Assembly: GCA_014905825.1 (NCBI GenBank)
Contig: JACGCN010000010.1
Location: 806,001 to 870,000, forward strand
Reading direction: 5' to 3'
Length of the DNA: 64,000 bases
Source: Lyophyllum atratum
Lineage: Eukaryota > Basidiomycota > Agaricomycetes > Agaricales > Lyophyllaceae
This document shows, piece by piece, positions 10,034 through 20,840 of the stretch (positions are counted from its first letter, which is position 1; each line of letters begins with the position of its first letter). The notes under the pieces were generated by a model. It was not told the DNA's origin. It saw nothing but the letters and a program-made list of their open reading frames with translations, and searched no databases. Position numbers and translations under genes: made by a program.

Positions 10034-13000
10034 ATGGCGCACAACTACTACCAGCAGCCGCAATACTATCAACCGCAGAACATCTACCAGCAGCTTGGCA
10101 CACAGCAGCCTCAAGGGAACCAGCAACAACAGCCCGTACAGCAGCAGTTGGCTCTAGGGCATGCCCAAGGGCAACAGCCGACACAATCATTGGTACAACA
10201 GCGTCTCCAGAGCTTTCAGCAGGCTGCGCACCCAGCATACCATGCTCAACATCCGGTAACGCATCCTGGACAACTACAGATTCAACAACGGCCACCAACA
10301 GTCCATCCGGGCCAGCAGCAGCTTGTGCAGTATCAGGCACGACCACCACCACCTCAGCAAGTGCAACCACTGCCGTCCCAGTACCCGTACACTCAACCAC
10401 CGCCCACGCCTGCACCTGTATCGGTGCCGGTGCGTGCGTCGATATACAGCCAATGGCCCAACCCCCAGCAGCCCCAATACGTCACTCCACCGGTGGGAAT
10501 GGCTCCTACACCTGCACCGCCACCTGTTGCACCAGCGCAGGCTCAGCGTCGACCACTTCCCCTGCCCGGGAAACGATCTGAATCGCTACCTCAACCCCGG
10601 CCTGGGTCAACCTCTCCCACCCGATCAAGACCACTGCCTGCACCTACGCCTGGCCCATCAGCATCCAATTCCAATCTCAATTCCAATGCGAAAGCGCGTC
10701 CCGAGCCACCCGCCAGTGCACCTACACCATGGGTCCGAACACCGAGCCCTGTGAAGACGAATAATATCATCCCCACTGAGCCACCCAAACGTGGTCGTGC
10801 CAGTCCACCCAAGTTCTCTGTCGTCGCGCTCTCATCCAACCTCGCCTCGGGAAACTCCTCTCCCTCCCCTCCCTCCTCCGTCTCGTCACTTTCCCCGGAC
10901 TCATTCTCTGGCTCTCCTGGACCCCCTGCTCGCACTATCGGCACTGGTAGCCATAGTCCTAATTCGAATTCCACCGTGACATCACCAGGCAAGGGTAAAG
11001 GCACAAGCAACACCACCTTTGCCCCATCCCCATCGTTGTCCAAACTAAAATCCGAATTAGCTGGTACTAATCCTAGTACTGCACAACCCTCCAAAGCACC
11101 CGGACAAAAATTCGTTCCAGTGTGGAAACGCACCCTTCCCGATGTGCTCCCGCCGCTCCTCCCTACTCCTCCGCCGAATCCCACACAACAGCAGGCTCAT
11201 CTCCAGCAGAAGCAACAGCCGCAGAGGCAGCCACAACCTCCGCAACCTCCTCCACAGACGACGCAGCGCCACCAATCGCAGCGACCTCCACAACAAGTGC
11301 AACACCAACAACCTTCACAGCCACCTCCTCCGCAACAAGTGCAGCGCCAACAGCCACAACCACAACCACCGCAACAGCATCACCAACGTCAACAACAACA
11401 GCAACAGAACCACCCTGCACCTCCCCACCGAAGTGTTATGCCCCCTCCCCCTCCTGTCCCCTCTCACTCCAAGCCAAAGGTCAACAAACCGCCGATCTAT
11501 GGCCCTCCCGCCACTACATCCCAGCCCCAAGGTCCATGGACATACCATCACGAGCAGCACCCAGACAGCGACGAGGAAGATGACGACGAGGAAGAGGAAG
11601 AAGAAGATGACGAGGAGCAGACAGAGAACAGCTATGAATACTCTGATGAGTCCGATTCCGAAGCAGGTGCAGGAGTAGAACGCGAGCCTCCGAGCCCGCA
11701 ATACGGCATCCGCGATCTCCCTGTGCGTGCATTCCCCAATCCGGGAGCGCTGCCACGCCCACCACCCATGGTGCGTGAGGGCCAGGTGGGGTATGATTCA
11801 AATTCCTCTGGTACGGGTCGATGGGAGGCGCGCGGCGGAGGGGAGGGCGGGCTGAGCATGACGATGCGCCTTGCGGCTGGTGGTAGCGGTGTGGCATCTG
11901 GATCCGGATCTGGATCGGCTGGACGGGAGAACTGGCAGACGGGAGGGCTCCCACGACCTCCCCAGATAGGGGGAAGTGGGAATGGGGGTAATGGGCGTGG
12001 ATATGAGCTGGATCTAGACGATACGCCACCTCCGAGGTCGGCGTTCGTGATGCAGAGGGGGCGAGGTGCGGAGGAAGGGTCGGGGCAAGGGCAAGGGAGG
12101 AGGGCATTGCCGACACCTGGTGGGCGACCACAGGGCCCACCACAACCACCACCACCACAGCAGCAGCAGCAGCAGCGGGGAAGGCCGCAGTCGCAGATAT
12201 ATGCGCCTACTTCGACTTCGATGCGTGAGCAAGTCCCAGTGACGAGGCCGCAGTCGCAGATCTACCGTACACCTCTGCGGGATGAGTCTGGGGGGAGTGG
12301 AAGTGGAAGTGCCTTTCAAGCGCAGGCGCAAGGGTTGTCGCGTGCACGGTCTTTCGGACACGGCAGGGAGCTGCCGAAGGTACAAGAACAGCGACAGGGG
12401 TTCCAGCAGCCACAACAACTACTAAGGCAGCAGCAGGAGTTTGAGCACCACCAACAGCAGCAGCAGCCCCAGCAGCCCCAAGCGCGATTCAACCAAACCC
12501 CGTATCAACCTCAGCAGCACCAATCCACCCCGCCCCCTATGCCGCAGATCAACATCATCGAGTCGCCGGCACCCGTCGGCGGGCGGGATAAGCGCGCAGA
12601 CATCGGGAAGATGGAGAGCGAGGGCGTGGTGGTGTCTGTTTCGTCCCCGGTGCATTCGCCGATACCTGTGCCGTTGATTAATATCGAGCTGGACGAGGAT
12701 GAGGATGAGGTTCGGTTCGGGCGGGGTAGGGGCGGGGGCGGGGGCGGGCCGCAGATCAATGTGCAGGGTGTGCCTCAGATTAATGTCGAAGGTGTGCCGG
12801 AAATCAGCATAAGCGTCGCTGGGGATAGAGGCGGGGGTGGGAGGGGGCCGCCGAAGGTCAATGTGTATGAGGTGCCGGGGATCAGTGTGTCAGGCCCTAT
12901 GGGCGGGCCTGAGATTAATGTCTCTGGACTACATCAGGGCCCTCATCAGCGTTCACAGGCGGCGCCGGTGAGGCGCGGGGGGCTTACGTGTGGCGGGTGC

Positions 13001-13888
13001 GGGAATGGGATCGTGGGGCGCATTGTGAATGCCATGGGGCAGAGGTGGCATCCGGGGTGTTTCAGGTGTGCGGTGTGCGATGAGTTGTTGGAGCATGTGA
13101 GTTCGTATGAGTGGGAGGGGAGGGCGTATTGTCACTTGGATTATCATGAGGTGAGTTGTCTGTGTTCTTTTAATCTCTTCACCTTTCTTTTCTTGGCTGG
13201 GGCTGGATTTTGAAATCGACTCGTCATGATAGCGAGATTCTTTACCCGTCTTCGATAAACCGCGTATACCCAAACTGACATGTTGCTGCAGAACTTCGCT
13301 CCTAAGTGTTACACTTGCAAGACGGCAATCATCGAGGAACGGTTTATAAGCTTAGATGACCCAGCGCTAGGCAAGCGCACGTATCACGAGCAGCACTTTT
13401 TCTGCGCCGAGTGCGGTGACCCCTTTCTTACACCTTCAGTCGGCGAGCCGTCTACACGAACTGGTCCGTTATTCTCCCTTTCCTCTCTCTGCCGAACTCG
13501 ACGCTTATCCTCTTACGATGCAGGTGAGCTAAGCGTCACGGGAGACGGCGAGTACGCATCAGACGATGTGGGCTTCACGGTGTACCGCGGGCACCCGTAC
13601 TGCGAGGCCTGCCACGTGCGTCTGCGCTTACCGAAGTGTAAGCGATGTAAACGCAGTATCCGCGATGGTGACCAGGCGGTTGAGGCACTTGGGGGAAAGT
13701 GGTGTTGGGCGTGTTTTGTGTGCAAGGTGCGCTCTTCTCGTTGTTGGTCTGATGGTGTCTGGTCTGATTCTGAGATTTGTGGTGCATAGGGATGTGAACG
13801 CCCGTTCGATGACCCTTCGTTCTTTGAGAGAGGGGATGAGCCGTATTGCGAGCGGTGCTTTAGCATTATTTTGCGGAATGAGCTTTAA
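10034..13888 (+). CDS. large disordered protein with three C-terminal LIM domains (paxillin-like)
   Basis: Exons 10034-13150, 13292-13463, 13524-13726 and 13790-13888 give 1,196 residues. The frame is open a little upstream, but the first ATG is at 10034. Residues 1 to about 970 are low complexity: Gln/Pro-rich tracts, a polyGln run, a block of some 25 mostly Asp/Glu residues near 520, and Gly-rich repeats of the type INV.GVP. The last 190 residues carry three LIM zinc-binding units: CGGC...HPGCFRCAVC...YCHLDYH, then CYTC...HFFCAEC...YCEACH, then CKRC...CWACFVC...YCERC. LIM proteins of this layout, such as yeast Pxl1, act at the actin ring and in polarity signalling. The LIM part is certain; the equivalence to Pxl1 is inferred from layout only. 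Confidence 0.9.
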
Positions 13889-14991
13889 GGATGCGCAATT
13901 TATGGTCCGTTGCGTTGCATGCTATCGTTTGCTCTGAGTATTACTATCTAGTTTTTTTTTCTTTGGCCTGTCATAGAAATTCAGGACTTCCCCGTAGTTC
14001 ATTCATTTTTATTGCGTATTTGTCTATTTATTCTTCAGTTCCGTGTCTTGCTTGTAAACTATTCCTCCTAGTACGCCGTCGCTGTCACTTGTCGGAAACT
14101 GCTGGCACGAACACTGGGAGGAGCCAAGGCTGGATCTGACACCGAATATACAGCTGGATCCTGAGTTTCGATTTGAATAATTTGAGGTTTAGATGCTTGA
14201 ACGACAGAAGGTATACCAGACCTCTTGACTGGATTTCAACCAGTGCTACGGAGCAGTGCCACTTTCGCGCCACCCCAGACATCCTTGATCTGACTTGATT
14301 GACTTGCAGGCTACACATGTAGCTGGCTTGGGAGCTCTATAGATGCCAGAGAGTAAGAGAAAAGAACCGGACAAAAATTCCCCAATTGGCCCATGTCATG
14401 TATGATAGTAAGCATGTTACTATCACATCGGGCGTCCGCTGTAGAAACAACAGCAAAGTACGAAGCTGATTGACTCAATATATAGTACATGCACGAAGCC
14501 GGAAGCTATACAATGATAATCGTTGTATAGGATGGATGGAGATAGATGCCAATCACGGCCAATAATCATCCAGTCCTGCAGGCATCTCAATGTGGCGCTG
14601 GTTTATGCTATCGAAGCTGCGAGATACTTGTCGACAACGCCTTGTGTGCGAGGATCAAATTCCAAGTATAGCAATAGGCGCGATCGGTCTGCTCGTAGGG
14701 CTCTTAGCATTCGGAACAAATGCCGAATCGCTCAAGTAGAATTCTTGATATAGGCCCGGAGAGGCGCATAATTTAGACCATGACATTCGAAAGCCTGCGG
14801 AGCATGGACCGCGGAGCCCTTTTCCAAAGTGAGTCTCTAAGTACTGACAGATTTTGCATGTAGCACGGGTTGACTTTCATCGTCTCTGCACATATGTGAT
14901 CAATCAGCATGTCACTAAGCTAACTAGTATGCAAGAGTTTACGCCACACCGTTGCGTCGAATGACACTTTAGAGATGAGATCAAAAAACAA
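13889..14991. other. intergenic, no gene seen
   Basis: This is the 3' flank of the LIM-protein gene and the 3' flank of tRNA-Asn. Short ORFs occur but none has family-like sequence or consistent splice sites. Confidence 0.4.
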
Positions 14992-15074
14992 CTGTCCCAG
15001 AGAGACTTGAACTCTCGATCTTCCGATTGGAGAGTATAACAGTCGGACGCCGTAACCAACTAAGCCATGGGACA
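14992..15074 (-). tRNA. tRNA-Asn (GTT) with an intron of about 9 nt
   Basis: On the minus strand, acceptor TGTCCCA pairs fully with TGGGACA, and the discriminator is G. The D loop (GCTTAGTTGGTTACGGC) has canonical GG. The anticodon stem is TCCGA/TCGGA with loop CTGTTA..A, giving GTT. The T arm is GAGAG-TTCAAGT-CTCTC. About 9 nt (tactctcca) interrupt the loop after position 37. A T run at 14982-14990 (with one G) lies just downstream and should terminate Pol III. Confidence 0.92.
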
Positions 15075-15510
15075 TGTGTTAACTTTAGAAGCCTTATCGA
15101 ATAACAGTCACCAACGCGCTCAACGTCGGGTTGTTCTTGATCGCAGTACCACCTTGGTGCCACCCGCCGCTTCTTGACCACTTCTAGCCGCTTCTACTAT
15201 CCGACTCCTTGTCTACTGCTACCCTTGAAGACTCCTCCCATAATACAGAAGATATGCTTAGGGCTCTTGGGCATTGGCAACTATACCCGGTTCCTCCTAC
15301 TTAGCTACGAGGCTTTGACGAGGCTGTCTATGAACGCATTTTCCTGGCCTCTTCTCTCTGGCCTCAATCTGCCAGAGAGCCAAGCCCCTCAGCCCATCCA
15401 ATCAGTAGCCTACTGTGCACGACAACGCCACTTGTCTTGTATCTCGTGGCCTCCGGTCTCGTCGGGATGTCGTGGGCTCATTTTTAGCTTTGTTGACGAC
15501 CGCTGGCGTG
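15075..15510. other. 5' flank of tRNA-Asn up to the retrotransposon
   Basis: These 436 bp separate the tRNA-Asn 5' end from the target-site duplication of the Gypsy element. A 117-codon frame is present, but nothing supports it as a gene. Confidence 0.4.
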
Positions 15511-15514
15511 TCGG
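15511..15514. repeat. target-site duplication, left copy (tcgg)
   Basis: Matches 24731-24734. If the LTR is taken to begin one base later, the duplication becomes 5 bp (tcggt), the more usual Gypsy length. Confidence 0.75.
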
Positions 15515-16471
15515 TGTAGTAGTGTAGCCCGGGCTACGTCAGGACGTGAGTCGGGTCGATCGCCTACAAGAACGAAGTTATGAGCGTAGTGTAGAACCGT
15601 GAAAGACTTGAAGGGATATTCAGTCCCAACGTGATCGATCGGAACGGAGGCAAAATGTATGCCGAGTGGAACGGATCAAAACAGACGAGGAGCCGATGTT
15701 CTGAACAAACGCTGCGTTGAGCGAGAGTTTTAGAACGTGGAGGACAGAGAAGACGGAATACGGCAGGTCCTTAAGAGAAACCTGGGATCTCGGTGTAAGA
15801 TGATTTTATTGGGCAAAAACGAAGGCCCTTTATACAAGTTTGAGGATGCTATTTAAAGAACTACAGGGAAAGCGATGTTGGTCGAATCGGAAATGGTTTG
15901 GGGAAATGACGACGCCGACGCGTAAGATGACGGTGGTCCGAGCAAAGTCTAAACTCTAAAGAAAAGAGAGAGGAAAGAAGCGCACCCGGACCGCCGCCGT
16001 CGAAGCCGTCTTCTAGCCAGGAATTGCTCAGGGTGCACTCGGTCGCGTGGAGTTCGCAGCTGGCCCCCAAGCAGCGCGTGATGGTTAAACCACGAAAGGT
16101 GCACCCCTACTCGTCTGACCGTCGTACGACTCCTTGGACTTTGGACCTGATGTGCAACGAATGGGTAAGGTAATATGGTAAATGTCGTCCAAGATGTAAG
16201 GTAAGCGAGAAACCCGAAACGAACTTCTTCGACAAACGCGGCAGACGCGCTGGGGAGTGTCGGCGAGGGAGGGGTGAGACGCTTGCTGGATGCCTAACGG
16301 CTTTCCGAGATACCTATAGTCAAAGCAACGGTGAGTGGTCTCAGGGAAGGAAGATGAAGGGATGAAGAGATATCATAAAAACGACAAAAGTTCGTAGAAA
16401 CGAAGATCAGAACTGACATAAAAGAGTCGAAAAAAGGTTCGGCCACGCGTGGGTTCGGGAACACGACCACA
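15515..16471 (-). repeat. 3' LTR of the Gypsy element
   Basis: Identical to 23774-24730. On the minus strand it holds a TATA box (TATAAAG, 15828-15834) and, about 20 bases further on, an AATAAA polyadenylation signal (15805-15810). This is a normal U3/R arrangement. Confidence 0.96.
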
Positions 16472-16625
16472 ATAAGGACAAAGAAATATGCGACGACCTC
16501 GTCGCGTCAAGAAAAAGGAGTGTGGAAGCGAACCACGGGCAAGGACAAAGAAATAAGATTGTAACCGGCAGCGCAGCTTCTTCAGCGAAAGGGCTGGTTC
16601 TCCTCCGCCAATGCGCATAAATCCG

Positions 16626-19600
16626 CTACATATACCTCGACCTCGCGGTGGCTATGACCGTCAGTCTTGCGTCGTTGGCGAGTTCACCGAATGTTGGGCG
16701 AGACTTTTTGGGAGGGGAGTAAAACGCAGGGTCGAACCGAAGAGCCATGTTGACGCAGTCGCGAGTGAAACCGGGCCTGACGGAAAGTGGGAAGGGAGGG
16801 ATATGGATTCCAGCGACACGTGCTTGACCAGCCAAGAAGAAGCTGGCGTTGGCGTAGGAGGTGTTGGCCGCCGCAAAGATGGAGTAGTGGATCGAGTTAA
16901 CACTGCGGATTGTCTGATGTTCCTCTCGATAATAAAAAATCTTTAGTCTGTCCCCACTGATGGTGTCACGACGGACAACACCATCGAGCTCTCGCAACTG
17001 GTATGTCGTCTCATGAACACGCTTGTGAACGATGTAGGGTCCGGACCACCGAAGTGCGCCCTTGTTCCCCTTCTGCCCTTCCAGCCATGTCTCGTGAAGC
17101 AATACCCAAGTTCCCTCTTCGAAACCACGATCCTGAAGGTAACGATAGTGCTTACTATTAAAAGCCTCGACGGCGCGTCGGCGACTCTCCTTCTGGTTCT
17201 CCATCGACTGGGCCAGGACCTTGTTACGGCGAACGATCTGTTCAATCCTAAGAGCGATGAGATCCACTGTACTCGTGACCTCGTCCCAATCTAAAAAATC
17301 CCAAGTGCGATCAGCAATATCAAAGCAAAAGAAAGGATGTCGGCCATAGAGTAGAAAGTATGGAGTGTACCCCGTCATACGACAAGTTGTGCACCGTATC
17401 GCAAACAGGCCGGCATGAACATAGAGGGGCCACATCCTACTATCTTTCCCACACGCGCGTCGAATCGAATTCACGAGCGTCTGGTGAGCTCGCTCCGAGG
17501 AACCGTTCCCTTGTGGATGGTAAGGGCTGGCCATGATGATGGTGACGCCGTATTGTTGCAACAGAATAGCGACTGCACCCTTGAATTCGCTCCCGCCGTC
17601 GCAGTAGAAGATGATGAGGCACCCGAACCTGCAAATAATCTCTTCGTAAATGAACTTAGCCCACGTTTCCGCGTCATTCTTCGCGGCCGCTCGTCCTTCC
17701 ACCCAGTTGATGGTGGGCTCGGTTCCTTGTAGGAGATAGTGCATCCCGCCGTACCCATCTTCCATGTGAATCGTGTCGAAGTCCATGCGTCGGAATATTG
17801 AACTGTTCCAGGTGAAGGCGAATGGGATGACTGGTCGGGAACGCGAACGAAGTTGGCAGACACCGCACGACCGAACGAAATAGGCGATTTGGTCGTACAT
17901 CCCTGGCCAATAGTACCGCTCAGAAAGCGTCTTGAACGTGGCGTCCCTTCCGCGGTGCCCGACTTCGTTATGTCCTTCGGCCATAATCTCTCTCCTACGT
18001 TCGAGATCAGTAATCACTAAGCGCGGGGATCTACCTTTGTATTCTATCTTCCAGAGGCGGTCGTCGTACACGGCGAAACTCTTCGTGCGTCGTAAGAAAG
18101 TCTTCCTATCCGCGTCCGTGGCAGTATAGGCGACGGGAATGTTCCGAGTCTTGAGATAGTAGAGGATGTCGTCCCAGAGTTCTGGAGACTCGTACTCCTT
18201 GACGGCGAAGGCATGAGAGGCACAGGCGACTGGGTAATCGTAGGTCGCCGGTACTAGCTCGTAGTTGCGCCTGTTGTCGGTCCTATTAAAGAAGCTGTAA
18301 GAGTCGAGGCCATCTTCGTGGTCCTCGTTGTCTCGTGTCGGTACATCGAATCCTGGTTTAAGATCAGTCATATACCCGGGTCTATGCTCGACAAACCCGA
18401 AGGTCACGATCTCGCCACCAAACTCGTACTCATCCTCCGCGTCACGGCACATTTTCCTATAAAAGAACTCTCTCCCAGTGTACGAAACGAGGTCAGTTGT
18501 TCGGAGAAGAGACCTTTTCAAAAGCGAACCATATAGTTCCCTGGAGGTCTCCTGTTCAGCTGGGTTGAATGCGAACCCGTCGTATCTTTCTAGGTTGATC
18601 CCGTCCTCAGTTGAGTCGTCGCGAGCTCCGAATATCCCACAGTCGCCCATGATCGAGGACGTCGTGTAAGAGGCGTAAGGGGTCAAAGGACAAGGGCGAT
18701 ATTCAAACAAAAGGTCGCGAAGGAAACGATTGTCCACCCGTTCGGTTATAGGACTGGCTAGCTCTGATTGGGAAGCTGAATTCACGTACGATGAGAGCGA
18801 TTGCCTTGAATAGGAAGCCGAGTTGACTATTTTGTCGAGATAGGCCTCGGCATCCTCTTCTTCCGAGTCCTCAGGTGAACGCTTCCTTCTCGATAGTCCG
18901 TCGGGTGCCTGGTGAGAAGCTGCAGGAACATGATTCAGCACAAAATCAAAGAGCGTCAGATACATGATCCATCTCGTCATTGGAGCGTTGGGCAGGTCGG
19001 GTTGTTGAATCATTTCCTTGAGAAACTTGGCGTCTGCGTCAATCCGGAAGTGAATTCCCCATACTCGATGGCGTAGATCCTTGACTGCTCTGAATAAGCC
19101 ATATAGTTCACATTTCGGTTGGGAATATCGAGATTCAGTGTCGTTGAACGTGCAGGAACCGAAGAGGGCGGGATGTTTTTCGCGCTCGACGTATTGGCTG
19201 AGAACCCATCCTGCGCCGTTGCTGCATGAATCGACTCCTAAAACTACGAGGCCATGGTCAGACGTTCGAGGCTGTTGATCTATAGGTTTAATTAGCTTGG
19301 CGGCAGCATAATCCACTTTAACCAGGACGGGAGCCGAAGATACAAGTTCCTTCAACTTCTCTTGGGCGTCTCGGGCTCGGTCGTCGAAATGAAAGTCACT
19401 AGGGGTCTTCTTTGTCAACTGCGTGAGAGGTTTAGCGATTAATGAGAAGCTCTTGATCCACTTTCTCCCTACGCCCGCGGTACCTAAAAAAGCCCGAACA
19501 TCTGTAACTGATGTAAGTGGTCCCCACTTTAGAATTTTGGAAACAAGACCGTGCTCCATGTGCCATCCTTTCTCCGAGACGATTGTCCCTACGATGTTAA

Positions 19601-20840
19601 GGCGCGGAGCCGCTAGTATCAGTTTCTTCCCGGAAGCTGTAACACCCGCCGTAATTAGCCGTAAAAGGAAACGGTCTAGAGTCGTTGCGAATTCGTAGAC
19701 AGCTTGACGTATACCAGGCGAAATTTCGATGTGACCGTACCAAGTCTTCGGGCCCATTACCCCGATGTCGTCTATGAACACGTTTCCGTTGTCCGGGATC
19801 TCTTCTTGCAGAACGTGGGAGGTACAACGTTGAAATTCAGGAACCGAATTCGTTGCTCCTTGAGGAAGTACGCAAGACCGAAGGGGACCCAGGCAACATG
19901 CAAACGTCGTGAGCGGTCTTGATGATACAGCGAGGCGTCGTCCATCATATCCCGAAAACAAGTCGATGAGGCCGTAGATAACTCGTCCGACGAATCCTTC
20001 GGCAAAGTCATCAGTTCTAGGAGGCAAGCCCGAGTCTCTCACCGTGACTTTGTTCAGTTCTTGAACGTCCGCTACCAATCGAATTCCTCCCTTCTTTGCT
20101 ACCGCGAATATACGAGAACGGTACGAAGCCGAGGAGTGTTCATACTTTCCAGCCTTCTTCTGCGCTGTCAACATTTGGCGCACATCTTCTTCAATCGCTT
20201 TAGGTATTCGAATCTCATTTTGGATCCATGGGGTGTGTTCTATAACGGGAATCTCGTAGTCAGGGAAGTACTTGTCCGAAAACGTACCTCTCTCTGAATC
20301 TTCGAATGCTAGTCCCATTTCTCGGTTTCTCAGAACACTGACTAGGAGATCGATTTCTCTTGGTTTTAGGAAGTCTTCGGGAATTGATTGTAAGATCAGC
20401 GTTAAACGCTCATTGGAAAGACGGGAAGTCGGCACGAAGTCTTCAAGTCTCGGGGGATCTAGTGACAGAGGAGGAGGTGGAACGATAATGACGGGTGCGA
20501 ACACTTGTCCCGCTGGGTCAGGCATGTACGACGGTACGGGACGCACTTTTCTATCCACCGTTTTATATTTAGTTCGAGTCTGAAGGGCAGCGGATAGAAA
20601 AGGCTCAGGCGATAGCAAACGATTAACCCAAGGTGATTCTTGAGGCATTGATTCCGAAGGCGCTACTAAAAGGAATTGTTTTAATAATGGATCATACGAG
20701 CTAGGAGGTAAAACGATTGAAAGAGGGGAGGGCGAGGGATCATACGAATATCGGCCAGTTAACACATGTAAGGATCGACCAAGTACGGGGACGGACTCGT
20801 CCTGGTGGGGACCAGGCTTGGTATACGAATCCGTCTTCAT
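16626..20840 (-). CDS. pol: Gypsy Pol: reverse transcriptase, RNase H, integrase
   Basis: One uninterrupted ORF of 1,404 residues. Reverse transcriptase lies at about 200-400: motif A LIDLFSGYD (Asp293) and the catalytic FIDD (Asp357/358). An RNase H-like domain spans about 530-650 (VLGVDSCSNGAGWVLSQ). Integrase starts with a zinc site (His957, His962, Cys992, Cys995), then the core with an Asp near 1020, Asp1081 (YCDGGSEF) and Glu1116 (SSERAH). The last pair is exactly 35 residues apart, the DD35E pattern. A GPY-type motif (WSGPYIV) follows near the end. The start codon overlaps the stop of gag in ATGA. Between RNase H and integrase is an acidic, Ser-rich stretch of about 250 residues of unknown role. 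Confidence 0.95.
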   Translation of the reverse strand: MKTDSYTKPGPHQDESVPVLGRSLHVLTGRYSYDPSPSPLSIVLPPSSYDPLLKQFLLVAPSESMPQESPWVNRLLSPEPFLSAALQTRTKYKTVDRKVRPVPSYMPDPAGQVFAPVIIVPPPPLSLDPPRLEDFVPTSRLSNERLTLILQSIPEDFLKPREIDLLVSVLRNREMGLAFEDSERGTFSDKYFPDYEIPVIEHTPWIQNEIRIPKAIEEDVRQMLTAQKKAGKYEHSSASYRSRIFAVAKKGGIRLVADVQELNKVTVRDSGLPPRTDDFAEGFVGRVIYGLIDLFSGYDGRRLAVSSRPLTTFACCLGPLRSCVLPQGATNSVPEFQRCTSHVLQEEIPDNGNVFIDDIGVMGPKTWYGHIEISPGIRQAVYEFATTLDRFLLRLITAGVTASGKKLILAAPRLNIVGTIVSEKGWHMEHGLVSKILKWGPLTSVTDVRAFLGTAGVGRKWIKSFSLIAKPLTQLTKKTPSDFHFDDRARDAQEKLKELVSSAPVLVKVDYAAAKLIKPIDQQPRTSDHGLVVLGVDSCSNGAGWVLSQYVEREKHPALFGSCTFNDTESRYSQPKCELYGLFRAVKDLRHRVWGIHFRIDADAKFLKEMIQQPDLPNAPMTRWIMYLTLFDFVLNHVPAASHQAPDGLSRRKRSPEDSEEEDAEAYLDKIVNSASYSRQSLSSYVNSASQSELASPITERVDNRFLRDLLFEYRPCPLTPYASYTTSSIMGDCGIFGARDDSTEDGINLERYDGFAFNPAEQETSRELYGSLLKRSLLRTTDLVSYTGREFFYRKMCRDAEDEYEFGGEIVTFGFVEHRPGYMTDLKPGFDVPTRDNEDHEDGLDSYSFFNRTDNRRNYELVPATYDYPVACASHAFAVKEYESPELWDDILYYLKTRNIPVAYTATDADRKTFLRRTKSFAVYDDRLWKIEYKGRSPRLVITDLERRREIMAEGHNEVGHRGRDATFKTLSERYYWPGMYDQIAYFVRSCGVCQLRSRSRPVIPFAFTWNSSIFRRMDFDTIHMEDGYGGMHYLLQGTEPTINWVEGRAAAKNDAETWAKFIYEEIICRFGCLIIFYCDGGSEFKGAVAILLQQYGVTIIMASPYHPQGNGSSERAHQTLVNSIRRACGKDSRMWPLYVHAGLFAIRCTTCRMTGYTPYFLLYGRHPFFCFDIADRTWDFLDWDEVTSTVDLIALRIEQIVRRNKVLAQSMENQKESRRRAVEAFNSKHYRYLQDRGFEEGTWVLLHETWLEGQKGNKGALRWSGPYIVHKRVHETTYQLRELDGVVRRDTISGDRLKIFYYREEHQTIRSVNSIHYSIFAAANTSYANASFFLAGQARVAGIHIPPFPLSVRPGFTRDCVNMALRFDPAFYSPPKKSRPTFGELANDARLTVIATARSRYM

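Noticed and set aside
9819..10415. 198-codon minus-strand ORF overlapping the start of the LIM gene
   Set aside because: Composition is the antisense of Gln/Pro repeats; no domain.
10591..11184. 197-codon minus-strand ORF
   Set aside because: Antisense to the low-complexity exon of the LIM-protein gene; Gly/Pro-rich mirror of the real frame, no start context or splice partner.
15861..16070. 69-codon ORF in the LTR, present identically at 24120-24329
   Set aside because: Lies in U3/R of the LTR without an ATG-led product known for the family; identical only because the LTRs are identical.
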